From Paraburkholderia metrosideri (GTDB lineage Bacteria; Pseudomonadota; Gammaproteobacteria; Burkholderiales; Burkholderiaceae): a DNA stretch of 64,000 bases. Shown here one piece after another: positions 1 to 10,497 of the stretch. Where the stretch lies: contig NZ_CAJHCP010000003.1 in the NCBI RefSeq assembly GCF_904848625.1, positions 186,001-250,000 on the forward strand, read 5' to 3'. Both the position numbers and the translations under genes were made by a program. The notes under the pieces are model-generated. The model was given only the letters and a program-made list of their open reading frames with translations, was not told the DNA's origin and did no database searches. Every line of letters starts with the position of its first letter. The first letter of the stretch is position 1.

Positions 1-2309
1 GGCGCATGCCGTCGAGCTTCATCTTGCTCTCGGGCGTACGACCCTTGCGAGCACGCTTGCCAACATGCGGAGCAAGGGCGGCACTGGTGAGCTTCTCCTC
101 GTCCACACGGCCACCCCGGCGAGTACCGATCAGCACGACGCCCGCCTGGTTAATAGCGAGTGCCTGCGTGAGCGTTTCTTTATCGTCGAGCGCCATCAGC
201 GTGACGCCGCGTCCGCCGCCCGATAGCGTCTTCATTTCATCGAGACCAAACACCAGCAGGCGCCCGCCCGATGACAGACACGCAATTTGGGTCGCATCCG
301 GCAGCATCGGCATCGGCGCGAGCGGCGCGGCACCCGCGTCGATCGTCATGAACGACTTGCCCGCCTTCACGCGGCTGACCATATCGCCGACCTTCGCGAT
401 AAAGCCGAAACCGTTGCTCGATGCGAGCAACAACGCCTGATCGGCCGATGCCGCGTAGTAATGCATCAAATGGCTGCCCGACTCCAGTTCGATCAGCGAC
501 GTGACCGGTACACCGTCACCGCGACCGCCCGGCAGCAGGTTCACCGCGACCGAATAGACGCGCCCGTTACTGCCCCACGCGATCAGCGTGTCTGGCGTGC
601 GGCACTGGAACGCCGCGTACAGACCGTCGCCGGCCTTGAACGTGAAAGCCGCCGGATCGAGCCCGTGGCCCTTCAACGCGCGGACCCAGCCCTTCTGCGA
701 CACTACCAGCGTCACCGGTTCATCGACCACACGCGCTTCGAACGTCGCGCGCTTTTCCTGCTGGATCAGCGTGCGACGCTCATCGCCGTATTGCTTCGCG
801 TCACCCTCGATTTCCTTGATGAGCAGGCGCTTCATCGCCGGCTCGCTGCCGAGCAGTTCTTCGAGCTTGGCCTTTTCGTCGCGCAGTTCGGACAGTTCCT
901 TCTCGATCTTGATCTTTTCGAGCCGCGCCAACTGACGCAGCCGGATTTCAAGAATGTCCTCGGCCTGACGGTCGGACAAACCGAACGCGGCCATCAGCGC
1001 GACCTTCGGTTCGTCGGATTCGCGAATGATGCGGATGACTTCGTCGATATTCAAAAAGACGATCATCCGGCCTTCGAGAATATGAATCCGGTCGTCTACC
1101 TTCGACAAACGATGACGCGTCCGACGCGTGACCGTAGCGAAGCGGAACGCAATCCACTCGTGCAGGATTTCGCTCAAACCCTTCTGACGCGGCCGGCCAT
1201 CGCCACCGACCATCACCATGTTCAGCGACGCGTTCGACTCCAGGCTCGTATGCGCAAGCAGCGAGTTGACGAACTCAGTCTGGTCGATGCGGCTCGACTT
1301 CGGCTCAAACACGAGACGCACCGGCGCATCCTTGCCGGACTCGTCGCGCACGGCGTCAAGCAGCCCGAGCATGGTCTGCTTGGTCTGCAACTGTTCGGGC
1401 GTGAGCGTCTTCTTGCCAAGCTTGATCTTCGGATTGGTCTGCTCTTCGATTTCTTCGAGCACCTTCTGCGCGGCCGTGTTCGGCGGCAGTTCCGTGATCA
1501 CCAGTTGCCACTGGCCGCGCGCCATCTCTTCGATCTTCCAGCGCGCGCGCACTTTCAGGCTGCCACGGCCTGCTTCGTACGCGGCGGAAATTTCCGCTTC
1601 GCTCGAAATGATCTGGCCGCCACCTGGAAAGTCCGGACCCGGCACGTGTTGCATCAATTCAGCGTGCGACAACTTCGGATTGCGGATCAACGCAACCGCT
1701 GCGCCTGCGACTTCGCGCAGATTGTGCGACGGAATTTCCGTCGCCAGACCCACCGCGATACCCGATGCGCCGTTCAGCAACACGAACGGCAGGCGTGCGG
1801 GCAGCGTCTTCGGCTCTTCGAACGAGCCGTCGTAGTTCGGCATGAAATCGACCGTGCCCTGGTTGATTTCATCGAGCAACAGTTTCGCGATCGGCGTGAG
1901 ACGCGCTTCCGTGTACCGCATTGCCGCTGCGCCGTCGCCGTCGCGCGAGCCGAAATTGCCCTGACCGTCGATCAGCGGATAGCGCATCGAAAAATCTTGC
2001 GCGAGACGCACGAGCGCGTCGTACGCCGACTGGTCGCCGTGCGGGTGATATTTACCGAGCACGTCGCCGACCACGCGCGCCGATTTGACCGGCTTCGCGT
2101 TGTCGCTGAGGCCCATCTCGTTCATCGCGAACAGGATGCGGCGCTGCACCGGCTTCTGGCCGTCGCACACGTCCGGCAGCGCGCGGCCCTTGACCACGCT
2201 GACCGCGTATTCGAGGTACGCGCGTTCCGCGTAGTTGCCGAGCGTCAGGAAGTCGCCTTCCGGAGGCGGCGGCTCGGTGAAAAGGTCGAGAGAGTTATCG
2301 TCGTCCATC
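1..2309 (-). CDS. parC: DNA topoisomerase IV subunit A (partial, 3' end beyond the left edge)
   Basis: ParC is the breakage-reunion subunit of topoisomerase IV, which with ParE decatenates daughter chromosomes. The minus-strand reading frame opens with [20 protein letters not shown] and stays open to the window edge, giving 769 codons, about the full family length, so only the last few residues should be missing. The active-site tyrosine is in [11 protein letters not shown], about residue 132. The quinolone-resistance region reads [13 protein letters not shown] and still has its serine. The C-terminal part has the repeated beta-propeller (pinwheel) pattern of the subunit. It lies 86 bp downstream of parE on the same strand, so the two are probably cotranscribed. 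GyrA is the main alternative, but adjacency to parE and the short C-terminal region favour ParC. The very long plus-strand ORF over this gene is a codon-bias shadow. Confidence 0.95.
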
Positions 2310-2395
2310 TAGATTCCGTATCTGTGTTTGGCTTGAAGTCTGGTTCGAATGTAGAGCGTTATTGCCGGCGCCGAGGCCTGCTAAAAAACCCGCGC

Positions 2396-4381
2396 TCAGA
2401 TATCCGCTTCCACTTCGTTGCCCTTCTCTTCGAGCCAGCTACGCCGCGACGCCGCTTCGCCCTTGCCCATCAGCATCGTCATACGCGCGACCGTTGCGTC
2501 GTAGTCGAGATCGCCCAGCGCGACCGGCTGCAGACGGCGCGTGTCCGGGTTCATCGTGGTGTCCCACAGTTGCTCGGCGCTCATTTCGCCGAGGCCCTTG
2601 AAGCGGCTGATCGACCATTGCGTGTCACGCACGCCGTCTTTGCGCAGCTTGTCGAGGATCGCTTCGAGTTCGCCTTCGTCGAGCGCATACAGTTTCTGCG
2701 CGGGCTTCTTGCCACGCGCGGGCGCATCGACGCGGAACAGCGGCGGACGCGCGACGCACACATGCCCGCGCTCGATCAGTTGCGGGAAATGCTTGAAGAA
2801 CAGCGTGAGCAGCAGCACCTGAATGTGCGAGCCGTCGACGTCGGCGTCCGACAGAATGCAGATCTTGCCGTAACGCAGATTGGACAGATCGACCTTGTCG
2901 TCGGGGCTATGCGGATCGACGCCGATCGCCACCGAAATATCGTGCACTTCGTTGTTCGCAAACAGCCGGTCGCGTTCGGTTTCCCACGTGTTCAGCACCT
3001 TGCCGCGCAACGGCAGGATCGCCTGATATTCCTTGTCGCGGCCCATCTTCGCCGAACCGCCCGCCGAGTCACCCTCGACGAGGAACAGTTCGTTACGGCC
3101 AATTTCCGTCGATTCGCAATCGGTCAGCTTGCCCGGCAACACGGCCACGCCCGAACTCTTGCGTTTCTCGACTTTCTGCCCGGCGCGGGTGCGTGCCTGC
3201 GCCTGCTTGATGACGAGGTCCGCGAGTTTCTTGCCGTGCTCGACATGCTGGTTGAGCCACAACTCCAGCGCCGGCCGTGCAAACGACGACACCAGCTTGA
3301 CCGCGTCGCGGCTATTCAGGCGCTCCTTGATCTGCCCTTGGAACTGCGGATCGAGCACCTTCGCCGACAGCACGAACGACACGCGCGCGAACACGTCTTC
3401 AGCAAGAAGCTTCACGCCCTTCGGCTGCAGGTTGTGCAGCTCGACGAAACTCTTGACCGCCTGGTACAGACCGTCGCGCAAACCGGATTCGTGCGTGCCG
3501 CCCGCGGGAGTCGGAATCAGGTTGACGTACGACTCGCGCATCAACGTGCCTTCCTCGCTCCACGCGACGACCCACGCCGCGCCCTCGCCTTCGGCAAACG
3601 TTTCTTCGCTCGAACGCGAGCTTTCCGCGTAACGCTCGCCTTCGAACAGCGGGATCAGCAGGTCGCTGCCGTTCATCCCTTCGAGCAGATAGCCACGCAG
3701 ACCGTCTTCATACTTCCAGCTTTGCTGCTCGCCGGTTTTCTCGTTGATCAGCGTGACTTCGACGCCCGGCAACAGCACCGCTTTCGAACGCAGCAGTCGT
3801 TGCAGTTCGCCGAGCGGCAGATTCGGCGAGTCGAAATATTTCGGATTGGCCCACGCAGTGACGCGCGTGCCGGACTTCTTGTCGCCCTTCGTGGCGGCCC
3901 GGACTTCGAGTTCTTTGGCAACATCGCCATTCGCAAAACTCAGGGCGGCCACTTTGCCGTCGCGCCAGACGGTCACGTCGAGGCGGGTAGACAGCGCGTT
4001 GGTGACCGACACGCCGACGCCGTGCAGGCCGCCTGAGAACGTGTAAGCGCCGCCGGCGGCTTTATCGAATTTGCCGCCTGCATGCAGGCGCGTGAAAACG
4101 ATTTCGACGACCGGCACGCCCTCTTCGGGATGCAGACCGAACGGGATACCACGGCCGTCGTCTTCGACCGAGACCGAATGGTCCGCGTGCAGCGTGACCG
4201 TGATTTGCCGGCCGTGGCCGCCAAGGGCCTCGTCCGACGCGTTGTCGATAACTTCCTGAATGATGTGCAGCGGATTCTCGGTGCGGGTGTACATCCCGGG
4301 CCGTTGCTTGACCGGCTCGAGGCCCTTCAACACCTTGATCGACGCTTCGCTATACGCGGCGTTTGGCTTTTTCGTAGACAT
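2396..4381 (-). CDS. parE: DNA topoisomerase IV subunit B
   Basis: ParE is the ATPase subunit of topoisomerase IV. The 661-residue protein has a GHKL ATPase domain at the N-terminus with EVIDNASDEAL and EDDGRGIPFG, the glycine-rich lid GGLHGVGVSVTNALS, a transducer domain, and a TOPRIM domain with EGDSAGGSAK and the metal-binding DADVDGSHI. Length fits ParE (about 630-660 residues) rather than GyrB, which has an insertion. It starts at ATG 4381 (MSTKKPNAAYSEASIKVLKG). It is followed after 86 bp by parC, so the order parE-parC is an operon. An inverted repeat of DnaA-box-like sequences lies just upstream (see 4409-4443). Confidence 0.96.
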   Translation of the reverse strand: MSTKKPNAAYSEASIKVLKGLEPVKQRPGMYTRTENPLHIIQEVIDNASDEALGGHGRQITVTLHADHSVSVEDDGRGIPFGLHPEEGVPVVEIVFTRLHAGGKFDKAAGGAYTFSGGLHGVGVSVTNALSTRLDVTVWRDGKVAALSFANGDVAKELEVRAATKGDKKSGTRVTAWANPKYFDSPNLPLGELQRLLRSKAVLLPGVEVTLINEKTGEQQSWKYEDGLRGYLLEGMNGSDLLIPLFEGERYAESSRSSEETFAEGEGAAWVVAWSEEGTLMRESYVNLIPTPAGGTHESGLRDGLYQAVKSFVELHNLQPKGVKLLAEDVFARVSFVLSAKVLDPQFQGQIKERLNSRDAVKLVSSFARPALELWLNQHVEHGKKLADLVIKQAQARTRAGQKVEKRKSSGVAVLPGKLTDCESTEIGRNELFLVEGDSAGGSAKMGRDKEYQAILPLRGKVLNTWETERDRLFANNEVHDISVAIGVDPHSPDDKVDLSNLRYGKICILSDADVDGSHIQVLLLTLFFKHFPQLIERGHVCVARPPLFRVDAPARGKKPAQKLYALDEGELEAILDKLRKDGVRDTQWSISRFKGLGEMSAEQLWDTTMNPDTRRLQPVALGDLDYDATVARMTMLMGKGEAASRRSWLEEKGNEVEADI

Positions 4382-4408
4382 GGTTGACTCGGGTGCGTCG
4401 GTTCATCG

Positions 4409-4443
4409 TTGTCCACAGGTCCTGTTCATCAGTCCGTGGACAA
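4409..4443. promoter_or_regulatory. Inverted repeat of DnaA-box-like sequence upstream of parE
   Basis: TTGTCCAC at 4409-4416 is repeated in inverted orientation as GTGGACAA at 4436-4443, with a 19-bp spacer. The left arm continues as TTGTCCACA, one base away from the DnaA box consensus TTATNCACA. It lies 28-62 bp in front of the parE start codon. The inverted repeat is seen directly; DnaA binding or any regulatory role is inference. Confidence 0.35.
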
Positions 4444-5172
4444 TGCGTTGAGTTTTCAAAAAAAGCGAAACGAAACAACGGGGTTAGGTGGGGTGCCCGC
4501 AGTGCGGGCAAGCTGTTTTTGTCGCGCGGCTTCCCGTTGGCGCGCCCGACGGCGAAGCGGGACCGGTACGCGCCACAGCACATGCCTGATACGTGCCAAC
4601 TCGGACCGATACGGCAGCCGTCCAGCACCGGCACCGGTGCGATCGCAGGGAAAGCCTGTTCGCGGGGTATTTTACTGATTTCAAACCAGGCGGCAATTGA
4701 CGATGAGCGGAATTGGCCGTCTGGATAAGGAATGATGGGGGAAATGTGCCACTGGGCGGCTTGAATTGTGGTCCCAAAGCGTGCCGACGGCAAATCTGGC
4801 GGGGCCTGTCAGGCGCTCTCGTGCGGCGCGCGTTGCGCTGTTTTGCGGCGTATGACAATGGCAACCTCAAACGCGCCTCACAGGCAGCGTTGCTGCCGAT
4901 CACCACGTTCTGCGACGGCTTTTTGCAACGCTGCTTTACGCCGTGTATTTTGCTGTGGCTTTTCAAGCGTTGCTTCACTGTCCTCCACGCGGCTGCGTTC
5001 GCACGCCACGCCGCCCACCGCTCATCGCTCATCGGGGCGCCGCTATACAAGCGTGCGCTCTGCGTCGGCGCTGCCAGCGCGATGTTTAAACTCGCGCTGT
5101 GCGCCGACCTTTGCCATACCGCTACAACGGCCCTGCGCCGCCGCTGCGCGCGAACGCTGGGCCGCCCACGTG
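4444..5172. other. Intergenic stretch without a convincing gene
   Basis: About 730 bp between parE and uup. Overlapping ORFs exist on both strands (for example minus 4484-5176 and plus 4713-5282), but they are rich in Arg, Cys and Ala, lack a ribosome-binding site, and resemble no family I recognise. The AT-richer part near 4440-4500 should contain the parE promoter. No tRNA or clear terminator was found. Confidence 0.5.
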
Positions 5173-7110
<1,938 letters not shown>

Positions 7111-7319
7111 GGAGATTTGGCAGAAGACAGCGATGAGTCGGAACTGCCCATTGTACCGGGCGCGCGGCGCGGTGCCTGTCTGCTGGAAGAGATAGGCCAA
7201 ACGGCTGGCTTGCGAGCCTTGAAACTGGCCGGTGCCGGCAGAGCCGGCGGCCTTGCCTCGACTGGCGCAAAACGCGGCCAGGCGGCGTTCGCGCTCGCCC
7301 GGCCGATGGCTCAGTCAAG

Positions 7320-7721
7320 TTACTTCACGTGCACCGTGATGGTCTTGCTCATTTCCGGACCATACGATCGATGCGCGCCGTCGCCGAATTGAAGCGTCAA
7401 TGTATGGTCGCCCGGCGGCAGCGTCAGATCAGTTTCAATCTGACCCTTGCCGAAGTGCAGCGACTTGTCGCTAACGGGAATGACTTCACCCTTGGGCAAC
7501 GGCTTGCCGTCGATCAGCAGATGATGGTGGCCCGTGCCTTCCGTCACCGTGCCCGCCGGGGCGATTTTCATGCCTTCGACCGCGAACACCACGTGCACCG
7601 GGTTGCTGACCGTCGCGCCGTCGGCCGGCTGTACGAAGGAGACGCCTGCAGCCTGCGCCACGCCTGAGACGGCGAGCAATCCGGCCAATGCGGCGCCGGC
7701 CAACCATTTGTTTTTAAACAT
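7320..7721 (-). CDS. Exported DUF4399-like small protein
   Basis: A 133-residue secreted protein of unknown role. It starts at ATG 7721, with AAAGGAG 6-7 bp in front. The first 27 residues form a Sec signal peptide (MFKNKWLAGAALAGLLAVSG, ending VAQAAG). The mature part is a beta-sandwich-like domain with GTGHHHLLIDGKPLPKGEVI and LPPGDHTLTLQFGDGAHRSY, which I recognise as the DUF4399 pattern. The HHH motif could suggest metal binding, but that is inference. The frame is open 28 codons upstream without a better start. It stands alone between uup and the rubredoxin gene. Confidence 0.85.
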   Translation of the reverse strand: MFKNKWLAGAALAGLLAVSGVAQAAGVSFVQPADGATVSNPVHVVFAVEGMKIAPAGTVTEGTGHHHLLIDGKPLPKGEVIPVSDKSLHFGKGQIETDLTLPPGDHTLTLQFGDGAHRSYGPEMSKTITVHVK

Positions 7722-8040
7722 CGTTTTTCTCCTTTGGGAAACGAGGGTCATGCACGCGCACGTCGGTCGGCCGGCATTTCCGTCGCCTGGGACCGATGGT
7801 CGCAATGCATGCCAGGCGCGTCGCGCGCCTGTCCAACCAATAGCTGCGAATCAAAGCATACACGGTGTGTGTGACGGGATTCGTCCAGTGGGGTCGGAGT
7901 TGTCTCAGACGCGTTGCGGCGGCGCCGCATCGGTAGTTCGCGGTCGAATTGACAAATTCCGGTAATATTGCGGGTTGCCGCACTGCTCAAAAAAGGGGCA
8001 GATTATGCGGGCCATTGCATTGACTAGAGAAGAGTACGCC

Positions 8041-8232
8041 GTGAGCGAAGTAATTGAATTGATTGAGTATAAGAGCTGGGTCTGCCTGATTTGCGGTTGG
8101 ATCTACAACGAGGAAGAAGGCCTGCCTGAGGAGGGCATTGCGCCGGGCACGCGCTTCGCCGCGATTCCGGAAGACTGGCGCTGCCCGTTGTGCGATGTCG
8201 GTAAGGCGGAATTTACCGTCGTGGAATTCTGA
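8041..8232 (+). CDS. Rubredoxin
   Basis: A small iron-only electron carrier. The 63-residue form begins at GTG 8041 (MSEVIELIEYKSWVCLICGW). Both cysteine knuckles for the single Fe site are present: CLICGWIYNEEEGLPEEGI and CPLCDVGKAEF. The domain length is normal. The start is uncertain: an upstream in-frame ATG at 8005 behind AAGGGGCAG would add 12 residues, and another at 7975 would add 22. I prefer 8041 because the conserved fold starts right after it. Physiological partners, such as alkane hydroxylase or a reductase, are not nearby. A strong terminator follows at 8303. Confidence 0.9.
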   Translation: MSEVIELIEYKSWVCLICGWIYNEEEGLPEEGIAPGTRFAAIPEDWRCPLCDVGKAEFTVVEF

Positions 8233-8302
8233 CCTGGCTCGATTGACGCGGCGAGCGCCATGTCTACGGTGTGTGCGTCGAAAAGTCGGTCAGTCGGTCA
8301 GT

Positions 8303-8342
8303 ACGGCCCAGCAGGCGAAAGCCGCTGGGCCGTTTGTTTTTT
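8303..8342 (+). terminator. Rho-independent terminator after rubredoxin
   Basis: A perfect 10-bp stem, ACGGCCCAGC / GCTGGGCCGT, with an 11-base GC-capped loop, is followed by TTGTTTTTT. It lies 70 bp after the rubredoxin stop. Confidence 0.9.
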
Positions 8343-8498
8343 GCGGGCCGTCTGGTTGAAGCCGAAGCGACGGGCTTGCAGCCCTCCTCTCGCCCGGGTG
8401 TGTTTGATATACTCTGCGCTCGCTGGTGAATCTGGACTTGCCCGTCTTCGCGGCCCTTGTATTGGCGGTAGATGCGGTGACTATTCCGGTTCGGTCCT

Positions 8499-8573
8499 CT
8501 CCCTGTAGTTCAATGGATAGAACAAGTGCCTCCTAAGCGCTAGATACAGGTTCGATTCCTGTCAGGGGGACCA
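8499..8573 (+). tRNA. tRNA-Arg (anticodon CCT)
   Basis: The cloverleaf can be drawn in full. The acceptor stem is CTCCCTG / CAGGGGG. The D arm is GTTC/GAAC around AATGGATA. The anticodon stem AGTGC/GCGCT encloses loop CTCCTAA, giving anticodon CCT. The T arm is ACAGG/CCTGT with loop TTCGATT. The discriminator is A and the CCA end is encoded (8571-8573). It reads the rare AGG codon. A TATACT box at 8408-8413 is a possible -10 element, about 85 bp upstream. A terminator follows at 8611. Confidence 0.97.
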
Positions 8574-8610
8574 ACTAGCTTCCCAGCCTATTTCAAGTTT
8601 GCCCAGAAAA

Positions 8611-8646
8611 GCCTCGTACGCATCCCGCTACGAGGCTTTTTGTTTT
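8611..8646 (+). terminator. Terminator after tRNA-Arg
   Basis: The stem GCCTCGTA / TACGAGGC with a 12-base loop is followed by TTTTTGTTTT. The upstream AAAA also allows it to act for the convergent acyltransferase gene on the minus strand. Confidence 0.88.
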
Positions 8647-8690
8647 CCCAATGCTGTCCGCCATCCACGCAACATCCGGAACGCCGACCT

Positions 8691-9740
8691 TCAGGCCGCC
8701 CGCCTTCCCACCGCCACCCTGCCTCTAACCAACCGTCCCAACGGCCTCTCCAACAATCGATACGAAACAAGCCCAACAATCGTTGAAATCACCACCACAG
8801 CCACACAAATAACATCGCCCGATAACCGATGCTGCCCATCCGCCATTCGCAACACCTTCGCGGCAATCGGCACCGAAAAAACATGCGTGAGATACAGCGA
8901 ATAAGACGAATCGCCGATTCGTTCGAGCAAAGCGTTCCACCGCACTTTGCTCTCCAGCGAAAGACCTGCAATGAACACGGCCAGCGCCGGCAAGCCGAAC
9001 ACAAGAAAGCGGTTCGTGTCGGTAAGCGTCGGCGCAAATGCTTTACCTGCCGCCGCCGTCACAAGCAATAGCGCTACGGCCGCAGTCAGCGACACCGTGC
9101 GTCCCGACGTATAAAACACACCGACGCAGCAACCAAACACAAACTCAAGAACAATCGGGTTCGTGTAGAACTGATGGACTACACCGCCATCCGGTAATAA
9201 CCGCAATAAGGAAGTCAGTGCGAGGAACGTTCCTGCGACTAGCACGCGGTGACGCGTCACGCACATTGCGGCGGCGAACACGACGTAAAACCACATCTCG
9301 TAGTTCAGCGTCCAGCCGACTCCGACAACCGGTGCGGTTATACCGGCCCAATTGAGCGACGGAAAAAATACGAAGGATGTCAGCGCATTCCATGCGTTGA
9401 AGCTCGCATTGCCAAACGCACTAGGGGTAATAACGAGCAGCAGAATGAAAAGGACGGTCAGCAGCCAATAAAGCGGAACGATCCGGGCGATGCGCGCGGC
9501 GATGAATGATCTGGCCGAAGCGAAACCGGGAGGTTGCTCATGGGTCACAAACACCATGATGAAACCGGAGATAACGAAAAAAACGTCGACGCCAATCTCG
9601 CCGAAACGCGAAACAAGCGCGAACAGGTGCGGATGCCAACCGTAAGCCAGTACGTTGCCGTTCGTATGGAAGGCGACCACTCCCAAGGCAGCAAGCGCAC
9701 GCAGCGCCTGAATTGATTGGAATTTTCTGAAACCGACCAC
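8691..9740 (-). CDS. Acyltransferase 3 family membrane protein (OafA/YrhL type)
   Basis: An integral membrane acyltransferase that usually O-acetylates polysaccharide or lipid-linked sugars. The 349-residue protein has about ten hydrophobic segments. It carries the family N-terminal motif SIQALRALAALGVVAFHTNG with the catalytic-type histidine, then GVDVFFVISGFIM, RIARIVPLYWLLT and GWTLNYEMWFY, and near the end GDSSYSLYLTHVF. No SGNH domain is attached. The gene is visibly less GC-rich than its neighbours, consistent with surface-polysaccharide genes that move horizontally, though no mobile element flanks it. The substrate cannot be told from sequence. It stands alone, facing the tRNA terminator. 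Confidence 0.92.
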   Translation of the reverse strand: MVGFRKFQSIQALRALAALGVVAFHTNGNVLAYGWHPHLFALVSRFGEIGVDVFFVISGFIMVFVTHEQPPGFASARSFIAARIARIVPLYWLLTVLFILLLVITPSAFGNASFNAWNALTSFVFFPSLNWAGITAPVVGVGWTLNYEMWFYVVFAAAMCVTRHRVLVAGTFLALTSLLRLLPDGGVVHQFYTNPIVLEFVFGCCVGVFYTSGRTVSLTAAVALLLVTAAAGKAFAPTLTDTNRFLVFGLPALAVFIAGLSLESKVRWNALLERIGDSSYSLYLTHVFSVPIAAKVLRMADGQHRLSGDVICVAVVVISTIVGLVSYRLLERPLGRLVRGRVAVGRRAA

Positions 9741-10038
9741 GCCCTTCCGCCCGTAAATTCTCGAAAGGCCACATGGTACAGCACGTCATTTTTTGCTTCA
9801 GGGCACAGAAGGCGAGTTGGCCAACTTCCACCCGCGGCGTGCGTGAACGCCACGTAAAAATCGCGCCGACCGATGCAGTCGTCGTTCAACTGCCCGATTC
9901 GATCTGCGTGACATGCGCGGCACGCAGTGTCTCGCCCAATGGTTTGCTCATCGCATCACCACACTTCGTCGCGCGACTACGGGGCATCCAGGCTACCCAT
10001 ATGCGATAGTCCTCCGCCGTTATAGACGGAAATTCCGA
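9741..10038. other. Intergenic stretch, nothing recognised
   Basis: Just under 300 bp between two minus-strand genes. Short ORFs here lack ribosome-binding sites and family resemblance. It presumably holds the acyltransferase promoter; I could not place -35/-10 boxes with confidence. Confidence 0.4.
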
Positions 10039-10413
10039 CTACTCCTGGCGCGGCGAGGCGGCGTCGACATACACCCATGCCGACACACCCGACGCAAGCA
10101 CGACGCGGTCGCGTCGATACGCATCGACTTCGTAGTCGTCCGCATGTTGAAGTTCTTCGGGCGTGATCACGAATACTGTTCCGCTCACTTTGTCGTCGGA
10201 GTTACCGCTATAAGCGACCACAGGATGGTGTGTCTTGCCGCTGGTCGCGACGACTTCGGGGTCTTCGATCTTCAGCATCGTGAGCGAATAACCGGGCATG
10301 TCGTCGGCGCGGCCAGCCAGCTTCCGGCCGAACGTCGCCAGTTGCACCTGTTCGAGTTGCAGCGTGCCATACGAAAAGAGGTGCTCGGAAAACACTTGAT
10401 CGGTTTTGGACAT
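10039..10413 (-). CDS. Gamma-glutamylcyclotransferase-like (AIG2/GGCT fold) protein
   Basis: A protein of about 124 residues from ATG 10413 (MSKTDQVFSEHLFSYGTLQL). FSYGTL is the hallmark of the GGCT/AIG2 fold (YGTL forms the substrate loop), and the later segment VFVITPEELQHADDYEVDAY carries the expected acidic DxYE-like region. Family members release 5-oxoproline from gamma-glutamyl compounds, but many, including this one, have no proven substrate. No Shine-Dalgarno is obvious before ATG 10413. The frame stays open to a TTG at 10497 through a 9-bp tandem repeat, so the start is uncertain. It lies directly downstream of the MsbA-like exporter and may be cotranscribed with it. Confidence 0.82.
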   Translation of the reverse strand: MSKTDQVFSEHLFSYGTLQLEQVQLATFGRKLAGRADDMPGYSLTMLKIEDPEVVATSGKTHHPVVAYSGNSDDKVSGTVFVITPEELQHADDYEVDAYRRDRVVLASGVSAWVYVDAASPRQE

Positions 10414-10457
10414 ATCGAATGAACTGATAAACAAACAGGAAAAAGACTTCGGGATTT

Positions 10458-10493
10458 TCTGCGTCTTCTGCGTCGTCTGCGTCTTCTGCGTCT
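10458..10493. repeat. Four tandem 9-bp units
   Basis: TCTGCGTCT occurs at 10458, 10476 and 10485, with TCTGCGTCG at 10467, giving four head-to-tail 9-bp units. They lie between the exporter stop codon and the GGCT start. Read on the minus strand they encode Thr-Gln-Lys/Thr triplets. Confidence 0.9.
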
Positions 10494-10497
10494 TCAA

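Noticed and set aside
287..4036. A 1249-codon plus-strand ORF antisense to parC and parE
   Set aside because: Arg/His/Leu-rich translation without family resemblance; the opposite strand holds the unmistakable topoisomerase IV genes. It is a codon-bias shadow.
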